Shown piece by piece: positions 6,660-11,745 of a stretch of 11,745 bases of DNA (positions are counted from its first letter, which is position 1; the number at the start of each line of letters is the position of its first letter). The position numbers were made by a program, and so were the translations under genes. The stretch spans positions 1-11,745 of the forward strand of contig JAAVGZ010000022.1 in assembly GCA_014799985.1 (NCBI GenBank), read 5' to 3'. The notes beneath the pieces are model-generated. The model made no database searches, was not told where the DNA came from, and saw nothing but the letters and a program-made list of their open reading frames with translations. Source of the stretch: Helicobacter sp. GTDB lineage: Bacteria > Campylobacterota > Campylobacteria > Campylobacterales > Helicobacteraceae.

Positions 6660-7939
6660 TTCTTCCTCTTATCCTCTTTGGTGTCGCGTTTGTGTTCTTG
6701 TTTGCCGGCGTGCCTGTCGCGTTCGCGTTTAGCGGCGCGGCGTTTTTGGTCGCGTGGCTTGCGCCCGAGATTGGAATCGACATCTTCGCGCTGCTACCCG
6801 CGCGAATCTATGGCATTATGAGCAACTCCACGCTCATGGCGATGCCGCTGTTCATCTTCATGGGCTTGCTGCTCGAAAAAAGCGGAATCGCCGAGCGCCT
6901 GCTTGGCAACATCAGCCAACTTTTTGGCTCGTTGCGCGGCGGAATGGCGCTTGGCGTGGTGTTTGTCGGCGTTTTGCTCGCGGCGAGCACGGGCGTTATC
7001 GGCGCGAGTGTCGTGATGATGGGCGTGATTGCGATTCCGTCTATGCTCTCTGCGCGCTACGCGCCGAGCTTTGCGAGCGGTGTCGTAACGGCGAGCGGCA
7101 CGCTTGGGCAAATCATTCCGCCGAGTATCGTGCTGATTCTGCTTGGCGATGTGCTGCAAATCTCGGTGGGCGATTTGTTCGCCGCCGCGCTGCTGCCTAG
7201 CGCGATTCTGGTCGGGCTGTATGTCGCCTATATCCTCGCGCTCTGTTTCTTGCGCCCGAGTGTCGCGCCCGCGATAGAGAGCAACGCGAATCTGCGCGAA
7301 CTAGCGCTCGACACGCTCAAATATTCCCTGCCTCCTGTCGCGCTCATCGCTGTGGTGCTCGGCGGAATCCTCGCCGGGCTCGTTACGCCGAGCGAGGCGA
7401 GCGCGCTTGGCGCGGCTGGGGCTGTGCTGCTGTCGGTTTTGTTGCGCAAATTCTCGCTTTCACTTTTGCGCTATGCGGCGCTGCAAACGGCGATTTTCTC
7501 GGGGCTCATCTTCGCGATTCTCATCGGCGCTTCGGCTTTCACGCTCGTGTTCAACGAGACGGAGGGTGGCGATTTGATTTTCGAGCTCTTCGAGAGTAGC
7601 GAGGACAAATGGACATTTATCCTCGTGGCGATGCTGCTCGTGTTCGTGCTTGGATTCTTGATTGATTTCATCGAGATTTGCTTCATCGTTGTGCCGCTGT
7701 TTTTGCCGCTCGTGGCGCATTTTCAGATAGACGCGCTGTGGTTTGCGATTCTGCTTGCGCTCAATTTGCAAACATCGTTTCTGACGCCGCCCTTTGGCTT
7801 CGCGCTGTTCTATCTCAAGGGCGCGATGGGCAACGCGCTGCGCACGCTCGACATCTACAAGGGCGCTGTGCCGTTTATTGTGTTGCAGCTCCTGCTGCTC
7901 GCGCTGTTGCTGCTTTTCCCACAGATTGTGGTTCATTAG
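6656..7939 (+). CDS. dctM: TRAP transporter large permease subunit (DctM family)
   Basis: A 427-residue polytopic membrane protein, the transport-catalysing subunit of a TRAP system, of usual length. DctM signatures are NSTLMAMPLFIFMG (57-70), STGVIGASVVMMG (111-123) and ASGTLGQIIPPS (146-157); a second set of helices includes TPSEASALGAAGAVLLSVLL. Hydrophobic helices fill nearly the entire chain, in keeping with the elevator-type fold of the family. It overlaps dctQ by 4 nt and ends the operon. No DctP-type binding protein occurs on either side: hemE is upstream and aspA faces it downstream. The partner must be elsewhere in the genome or missing. Confidence 0.94.
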   Translation: MILPLILFGVAFVFLFAGVPVAFAFSGAAFLVAWLAPEIGIDIFALLPARIYGIMSNSTLMAMPLFIFMGLLLEKSGIAERLLGNISQLFGSLRGGMALGVVFVGVLLAASTGVIGASVVMMGVIAIPSMLSARYAPSFASGVVTASGTLGQIIPPSIVLILLGDVLQISVGDLFAAALLPSAILVGLYVAYILALCFLRPSVAPAIESNANLRELALDTLKYSLPPVALIAVVLGGILAGLVTPSEASALGAAGAVLLSVLLRKFSLSLLRYAALQTAIFSGLIFAILIGASAFTLVFNETEGGDLIFELFESSEDKWTFILVAMLLVFVLGFLIDFIEICFIVVPLFLPLVAHFQIDALWFAILLALNLQTSFLTPPFGFALFYLKGAMGNALRTLDIYKGAVPFIVLQLLLLALLLLFPQIVVH

Positions 7940-7971
7940 GCGCGGCAGTGGGGAGCTAAGAGGTGAGGAGG

Positions 7972-9381
7972 CTAGAATTTGATTTTCTCGCGAGGCGCGA
8001 TGAGGCTCTCGGGCTCGAGAATCTTCTCGACTTGCTCGGCTGTGAGCAGCCCCTTTTCTACGACCAAATCGCCAACCTTGAGATTCTTCTCGAGCGCCTC
8101 TTTGGCGATTGCTGTCGAGTTCGCATAGCCGATGTAAGGATTGAGCGCCGTAACGAGCCCAATGCTCTTGAGGACATATTCGCGGCATGTCTGCTTGTTC
8201 GCCTCGATTCCGTTGATACAAAGCGTTACAAATGTGCGCAACGCGTTTTTGAGCATATCGAGCGACTTGAAGAGCGTGTAGGCAGCCACAGGCTCGAACA
8301 CATTGAGCTGCAACTGCCCCGCTTCGGCGGCGAGGACAACGCAGCCGTCTTGCCCGATGATATAATAGCACACCTGCCCGACAACTTCGGGAATCACGGG
8401 ATTGACCTTGCCCGGCATAATCGAGCTGCCCGGCTGCATTGCCGGGAGCTTGATTTCGGCGATTCCATCGCGAGGACCCGAGCTTAGAAGTCGCAAGTCG
8501 TTGCAGATTTTGGCGATTTTGGTTGCCGAGATTTTGAGTGCCGATGAGGTGATGAGGTAGGCGCTTTGGTCGGGTGTCGCCTTGATGAGATTCTTCGAGA
8601 TTTCATAATCCGTGCCCGTTACCTCGCGCAATGCCTTCTCAATCTCGCGCGTGTAGTCGGGGTGCGAGTTGATGCCCGTGCCAATGGCTGTCGCGCCCAT
8701 ATTGACCTCGAGGCACGCGACCTGCGCGGTTTTGAGATATTTGATGTCATCGCGCACGCTTGCGGCAAAGCCGCCAAACTCTTGCCCCAATGTCATCGGC
8801 ACGGCGTCTTGGAGCTGCGTGCGCCCCATTTTAATCACATCTTTGAACTCCTGCGCCTTGCGCTCAAACGCGTTTGCGAGCTCTTCATACGAGGCGAGCA
8901 ACTTTTCGATTTTGTTGTAGAGCGTGATGTGAATCGCCGTGGGGTAGGCATCGTTTGTCGATTGCGAAAGGTTGATGTGGTTGTTGGGGTGGCAATATTG
9001 ATAGTCGCCCTTTTTGTGCCCCAATTTTTCGAGCGCGACATTCGCGATGACCTCGTTTGCGTTCATGTTTGTCGATGTGCCCGCGCCGCCTTGGAACATA
9101 TCGACAACGAAATGGTCGTTGTATTTACCATTGTATACATCATCGCATGCCGCATAGATTGCCTCGGCGATTTGAGAATCTAAGAGCCCAAGCCGAGCGT
9201 TCGCGAGCGCAGCAGCCTTTTTGACCTGCGCAAAAGATTTGATGAAGTCGGGATAGACTCGAAGTGTCGTGCCGCTGATTTGAAAATTTTCCTTTGCACG
9301 TGCTGTCTGCACGCCATAATAAAACTCATTGCTGATTTCTTTGTCGCCAATGAGGTCATGTTCGATTCTGGTGTCTGCCAT
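7972..9381 (-). CDS. aspA: Aspartate ammonia-lyase (aspartase)
   Basis: A 469-residue cytoplasmic lyase that splits L-aspartate into fumarate and ammonia, feeding fumarate respiration and amino-acid catabolism. The superfamily loop GSSIMPGKVNP (318-328) carries the catalytic Ser320. AGTSTNMNANEV (100-111) and LSQSTND (138-144) form the other active-site regions. LPAMQPGSS before the loop and IPEVVGQVCYY after it favour aspartase over fumarase C, which has a different flank. The length fits (about 470-480). The start at 9381 is set by AAGGAG (complement of 9387-9392), 5 nt ahead. It has its own promoter (9443-9451) and a structured leader. It converges on the TRAP genes with a 32-nt gap. Confidence 0.95.
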   Translation of the reverse strand: MADTRIEHDLIGDKEISNEFYYGVQTARAKENFQISGTTLRVYPDFIKSFAQVKKAAALANARLGLLDSQIAEAIYAACDDVYNGKYNDHFVVDMFQGGAGTSTNMNANEVIANVALEKLGHKKGDYQYCHPNNHINLSQSTNDAYPTAIHITLYNKIEKLLASYEELANAFERKAQEFKDVIKMGRTQLQDAVPMTLGQEFGGFAASVRDDIKYLKTAQVACLEVNMGATAIGTGINSHPDYTREIEKALREVTGTDYEISKNLIKATPDQSAYLITSSALKISATKIAKICNDLRLLSSGPRDGIAEIKLPAMQPGSSIMPGKVNPVIPEVVGQVCYYIIGQDGCVVLAAEAGQLQLNVFEPVAAYTLFKSLDMLKNALRTFVTLCINGIEANKQTCREYVLKSIGLVTALNPYIGYANSTAIAKEALEKNLKVGDLVVEKGLLTAEQVEKILEPESLIAPREKIKF

Positions 9382-9400
9382 TGCATCTCCTTATTTTTAG

Positions 9401-9435
9401 CTGAAATTTTTGCGCTTGCTGATTTGTTTCAGCAA
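9401..9435 (-). promoter_or_regulatory. Nested inverted repeats in the aspA leader/operator region
   Basis: TTGCTGA (9416-9422) and TCAGCAA (9429-9435) form a perfect 7-bp inverted repeat with a 6-nt loop, just downstream of the aspA -10 box and at the predicted start of transcription (near 9436). GCTGAAA at 9401-9407 can instead pair with TTTCAGC at 9427-9433, so in the mRNA two hairpins compete for the same 5' arm. It could be a regulator's operator or an RNA switch near the ribosome site; neither is shown. Confidence 0.4.
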
Positions 9436-9442
9436 ACGAGGC

Positions 9443-9451
9443 ATTATAGCA
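9443..9451 (-). promoter_or_regulatory. Extended -10 promoter for aspA
   Basis: The minus strand reads TGCTATAAT (TATAAT at 9443-9448) after AACATTTT, the same TGC-TATAAT form as the chemoreceptor promoter. The predicted leader is about 55 nt. Confidence 0.7.
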
Positions 9452-9479
9452 AAAATGTTCATTTTTTCGCAATCGCCCC

Positions 9480-9509
9480 TTGAAAAAAATCCAAAAATTA
9501 CGATATAGT
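9480..9509 (+). promoter_or_regulatory. Promoter for the EF-hand protein gene, sigma-28-like (CGATAT) or sigma-70
   Basis: CGATAT at 9501-9506 matches the -10 box described for FliA (sigma-28) promoters in Campylobacter and Helicobacter. Overlapping it is a sigma-70 reading: TTGAAA (9480-9485), 18 nt, TATAGT (9504-9509). The A-rich spacer fits either. A further TATAGC lies at 9513-9518. The sequence alone cannot choose. Confidence 0.45.
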
Positions 9510-9520
9510 TAGTATAGCAT

Positions 9521-9540
9521 TCCCCTGAAGGATTAGGGGA
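9521..9540 (+). promoter_or_regulatory. Leader hairpin ahead of the EF-hand protein gene
   Basis: TCCCCT (9521-9526) pairs with AGGGGA (9535-9540) around the 8-nt loop GAAGGATT. It would fall near the 5' end of the transcript, 12 nt before the ribosome site AAGGAG (9553-9558). It may stabilise the message; the AAGGA in its loop resembles a ribosome site. Confidence 0.45.
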
Positions 9541-9566
9541 CAAAATTCATCTAAGGAGAGACAACC

Positions 9567-11276
9567 ATGGACGGTTTAGTTTCATCATTTCAGTACAGCT
9601 CCAGTCGTTTCACCACAAGCCTCTATGACAAAGGCGAGAACGACAAAACCACCACCACAACAGCCACAACCACAACACAAACCCTCGCCACAGCAACCAA
9701 CGCCGTGAGCGAACGCGATGCCAATGGCGGCAACCAAGGCGGCGGCAATGGCAACAACGGCGGAATCGCCACAGCGATTACGGCAACCAGCGTGCAATTT
9801 GGCGCGACACTCGGCAACGCGATTGCCCAAGAAGCGATTGTGAATCGCGCGCTTGAGCTCGTGCAGAGCGTGCGCGAGACGATGTTCGGAGAGTTGAGCC
9901 AAGCGCTTGGATTTTCGAGCGACATCATCAACAAGGTTGTCGAGCAGCAGGCGTTTATCGAGGCACTCAACGAGAACGAGTTCGCAATGAGCGGGCTCAC
10001 GCTCGGCTTTAGCGCAACACTCGTAAGCGGCGCGCAATCGCAGTCTGTGAATGTCAGCGTTTCGCTTTCGCAAAGCTTTCTTCAAAACAACTTCAGCAGC
10101 ACCGACCTTTCGACCTACACCGCGTTGCGCAACATGTTCTTGCTCACAGGCGAGATTCCACAGATTGACACGGTCGATAGCTGGATTCACAAGGCATACA
10201 ACGCGTATGGCAGCAGCTCGAGCAACGGCGTGCCTTCGATGCAAAACTCGCTCACAAGCCTAATGAGCATTTCACGTGTCGAGTTTAGCAGCGTTAGCAT
10301 TCAGACGCTCTCAAGCGCAAGCAGCAGCAATGTGAACGTGAGCCTCTCGGCAACATCGGTGAATGCGAACATCGTGCGATGGCAAGGCAACGATTCTGTC
10401 AATCTCGTCGACCCGCTCATCATCGACCTTGGCGGCGATGGTGTCGAGCTTAGCGATGATACCTTCAGCTTCGACCTCGATGCAGACGGCGAAAGCGACC
10501 AAATCTCTCGCCCCAAAGGCAACAGCGGATTCCTCGCGCTCGACAAAAACGGCGATGGAATCATCAATGACGGCACAGAGCTTTTTGGCACACAAAACGG
10601 CGATGGATTCAAGGATTTGGCGCGCTACGACAGCAACGGCGATGGCAAAATCGACAAAGACGACCCCATCTATGACAAACTCCGCATCTGGAAGCCGGGC
10701 GCAAACGGCGACCAAGGCGAGCTCATCGGGCTTGGCGAAGTCGGAATCGGCGCGATTTATTTGGACGCCAAAAACAACGAACAGCTCATGCAAAGCGCAA
10801 GCGGCGAGACACTCGGCGTGCAACGCAAAAGCGCTGCGTATCAGCGCACTGACGGCAGCGAAGGGCAGGTTTATCACATCGACCTTGCCAAACGAGACGA
10901 GCAAAGCAGCGCCGTGAGCAAGGGCGCGGGAATCGCCGCATATCACAAATCGCAAAACGACCTCGACCTTTTGCGCACGCTCGTTGGCAACACCAAAAAC
11001 GAGGACGCGAGCGCGAACAACACCGGCAGCCTTGAGAACATTACGCAGCTCACGCCTGCCGAGATTCGCCAGCAAATCGAGGAGATTAAAAACGGCAATG
11101 TGAGCGAAGAGAATCTCGCGCTTGTGCAGCTTGACGCGTTGCTTGGCAAGGCGAAAAACAGCGATGGGCTTCTCGCGATTCTCAATCGCGTGGCGTTTGA
11201 TGGCAATCTCTCATCGGTGAATGACCAATTCTTCAACTACCAAGCGCTCGTGAATGCGCAGCGACTCTTGGCATAG
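9567..11276 (+). CDS. Cysteine-free EF-hand/VCBS-type calcium-binding protein, probably exported
   Basis: A 569-residue protein with AAGGAG 8 nt ahead of its ATG. The N-terminus (1-66) is low-complexity: Ser-rich, then a Thr tract (28-45) and a Gly/Asn tract (54-66). Residues 67-270 are Ser/Ala/Val-rich with helical and beta parts. The core (282-400) begins DPLIIDLGGDGVEL and holds three Asp loops of EF-hand or dockerin type: DLDADGESD (303-311), DKNGDGIIND (326-335) and DSNGDGKIDKDD (355-366), then LRIWKPGANGDQGEL and LGEVGIGAIYLDA. The same core occurs in large RTX exoproteins and in stand-alone proteins of many proteobacteria whose role is unknown (from memory). The C-terminus (485-569) is helical. 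There is no signal peptide, no nonapeptide RTX array and not one cysteine. Export by a type I or flagellar route is an inference. Its only close neighbour is the convergent small gene. Confidence 0.8.
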   Translation: MDGLVSSFQYSSSRFTTSLYDKGENDKTTTTTATTTTQTLATATNAVSERDANGGNQGGGNGNNGGIATAITATSVQFGATLGNAIAQEAIVNRALELVQSVRETMFGELSQALGFSSDIINKVVEQQAFIEALNENEFAMSGLTLGFSATLVSGAQSQSVNVSVSLSQSFLQNNFSSTDLSTYTALRNMFLLTGEIPQIDTVDSWIHKAYNAYGSSSSNGVPSMQNSLTSLMSISRVEFSSVSIQTLSSASSSNVNVSLSATSVNANIVRWQGNDSVNLVDPLIIDLGGDGVELSDDTFSFDLDADGESDQISRPKGNSGFLALDKNGDGIINDGTELFGTQNGDGFKDLARYDSNGDGKIDKDDPIYDKLRIWKPGANGDQGELIGLGEVGIGAIYLDAKNNEQLMQSASGETLGVQRKSAAYQRTDGSEGQVYHIDLAKRDEQSSAVSKGAGIAAYHKSQNDLDLLRTLVGNTKNEDASANNTGSLENITQLTPAEIRQQIEEIKNGNVSEENLALVQLDALLGKAKNSDGLLAILNRVAFDGNLSSVNDQFFNYQALVNAQRLLA

Positions 11277-11282
11277 CCGCTT

Positions 11283-11301
11283 GGGCTAGGCGCGCTAGCC
11301 C
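11283..11301. terminator. Hairpin terminator between convergent genes
   Basis: GGGCTAG (11283-11289) and CTAGCCC (11295-11301) form a perfect 7-bp stem around GCGCG, 7 nt past the EF-hand gene's stop. A short T-run (CTGCTGTTT) follows on the plus side only. The right arm includes the stop codon (complement of 11295-11297) of the opposing small gene, so one hairpin may serve both. Confidence 0.5.
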
Positions 11302-11531
11302 CTGCTGTTTGGGTAGAGCCCGCTCGCACGGCTCGCAAACAATTGCGTTTGGGAGCTCTGCTGTGGGGCTTGTCCTTGCGCAAAATCTTGGAGCTTTTCT
11401 TCCAAGATTGCGGCAAATGGGGCAGGAGATTCTGTTTCTGCCTCCGTTGCGTGGTAGCGTCTTTGCGCCACATTCGCGTATTGCGACACAGAGTTGTTCG
11501 TAAGCAAACTATCGGCAAAAGAAAGGTTCAT
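11295..11531 (-). CDS. Small protein of unknown function under a sigma-54 promoter
   Basis: A 78-residue polar protein, MNLSFADSLLTNNSV at the start, then a Gln/Glu/Ala-rich middle with one likely helix (FAAILEEKLQDFAQG, 39-53), and a Ser/Gln-rich end. It has no signal peptide, membrane segment or cysteine, and I do not recognise it. Support for it being real: AAGGAA ahead of the ATG, a perfect RpoN promoter about 50-70 nt upstream, and a hairpin at its stop codon. In Campylobacterota RpoN drives rod, hook and other middle-class flagellar genes, so a small flagellar assembly or accessory protein is a reasonable guess, no more. A longer overlapping frame of the same strand lacks a ribosome site. 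Confidence 0.65.
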   Translation of the reverse strand: MNLSFADSLLTNNSVSQYANVAQRRYHATEAETESPAPFAAILEEKLQDFAQGQAPQQSSQTQLFASRASGLYPNSRG

Positions 11532-11570
11532 TGTTTTTTCCTTATTGGCTTTTGCAATCCTTTGCGTTTC

Positions 11571-11678
11571 TTATCCTTCTCCAAGCAAAGTTTGTTCCAT
11601 GTTGGTGTTGCGGGCTGACGTTGCAATCGACAGGCACAGAATCCCCAGAAAAAGCGCGCGCAAGCTAGCGTAGCTCAC
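11571..11678 (-). CDS. Possible very small secreted or membrane peptide
   Basis: Read from GTG (complement of 11676-11678) this gives 35 residues with a hydrophobic stretch, LRALFLGILCLSIATSA, then RNTNMEQTLLGEG. An in-frame TTG further up (complement of 11706-11708) would add GRQEPKRRC and so a basic head, making a textbook signal peptide. The GTG overlaps a possible upstream stop (GTGA), as in other junctions here. No good ribosome site is visible, and the sigma-54 promoter lies within its last codons. It could be chance. Confidence 0.3.
   Translation of the reverse strand: MSYASLRALFLGILCLSIATSARNTNMEQTLLGEG
11583..11599 (-). promoter_or_regulatory. Sigma-54 (RpoN) promoter
   Basis: The minus strand reads TGGAACAAACTTTGCTT. 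The invariant GG (complement of 11597-11598) and GC (complement of 11585-11586) are exactly 10 nt apart, and the flanks match the TGGAAC...TTGCTT form known from Campylobacter and Helicobacter flagellar promoters. Transcription would start near 11573, giving a leader of about 42 nt to the ATG at 11531. Confidence 0.75.
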
Positions 11679-11745
11679 GCAGCGCCGCTTTGGTTCTTGT
11701 CTTCCCAACCAAGAAGAAGAGCGTGCAGGGGTTGGGGGTTAAAGG
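11675..11745 (-). CDS. Possible 3' end of a gene entering from the right edge
   Basis: Two minus-strand frames are open from the edge. One ends in TGA at 11675-11677 with a plausible tail (FNPQPLHALLLGWEDKNQSG, then two Ala) and overlaps the GTG of the next small frame. The other ends at a TAG near 11666. About 23 residues are too few to name a family or to choose firmly between them. Confidence 0.3.
   Translation of the reverse strand, partial: FNPQPLHALLLGWEDKNQSGAA

Noticed and set aside
7460..8371. 303-codon minus-strand frame across dctM and aspA
   Set aside because: It is antisense to dctM and out of frame with aspA on the same strand, Arg-rich with no motif; both real genes have full family signatures.
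7972..9381. Class II fumarase (fumC) instead of aspartase
   Set aside because: Residues flanking the GSSIMPGKVNP loop (LPAMQ before, IPEVVGQVCYY after) match aspartases.
9643..9690. Thr-codon tract as a contingency repeat
   Set aside because: ACC, ACA and other codons are mixed, so there is no uniform unit to slip, and triplet changes would keep the frame.
10311..11075. 254-codon frame antisense to the EF-hand gene
   Set aside because: It mirrors the Asp/Asn-rich codons of the sense gene, giving a Val/Ala-rich product without domains.

Overview
The window looks like chromosomal DNA of a Campylobacterota bacterium, most like Helicobacter or a near relative. Four things suggest this: the zinc-binding-domain chemoreceptor related to H. 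pylori TlpD, extended -10 promoters (TGn-TATAAT) without clear -35 boxes, an RpoN-type promoter, and dense strings of short ATTGC...GCAAT hairpin repeats. The coding part is richer in G+C than the well-known Helicobacter species, so I do not name a species.

Layout. Positions 1-740 hold no intact gene. At the left edge is the open 5' end of a Thr/Asn-rich surface-type reading frame that lacks a start codon (minus strand), followed by a cluster of six short hairpin repeats. Positions 743-2605 form a minus-strand pair: a membrane-anchored chemoreceptor with a C-terminal zinc-binding (CZB) domain, then an O6-alkylguanine-DNA alkyltransferase 3 nt downstream. A divergent promoter region (2606-2743) separates them from a compact plus-strand operon at 2744-7939: lipoprotein, pdxA (vitamin B6), a coiled-coil protein of unknown function, hemE (haem), and the small and large membrane subunits of a TRAP transporter. 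Every junction in that operon is a 4-nt overlap, a 9-nt gap or direct abutment. aspA (aspartase) faces it from the minus strand with only 32 nt between the stop codons.

The right part (9382-11745) is the least ordinary. A 185-bp region carries the aspA promoter and, facing the other way, a promoter with a CGATAT -10 box of the flagellar sigma-28 type. The latter drives a cysteine-free 569-residue protein with EF-hand-like calcium-binding loops and no signal peptide. Facing it across a hairpin terminator is a 78-residue gene preceded by a perfect GG-N10-GC sigma-54 promoter. In this phylum sigma-54 and sigma-28 mainly serve flagellar genes, so both may belong to the flagellar regulon. This is an inference from promoters, not from homology.

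Metabolic thread (inference): the TRAP permease may carry C4-dicarboxylates or related acids and AspA converts aspartate to fumarate, the respiratory electron acceptor of many relatives. The solute-binding subunit of the TRAP system is not in the window.
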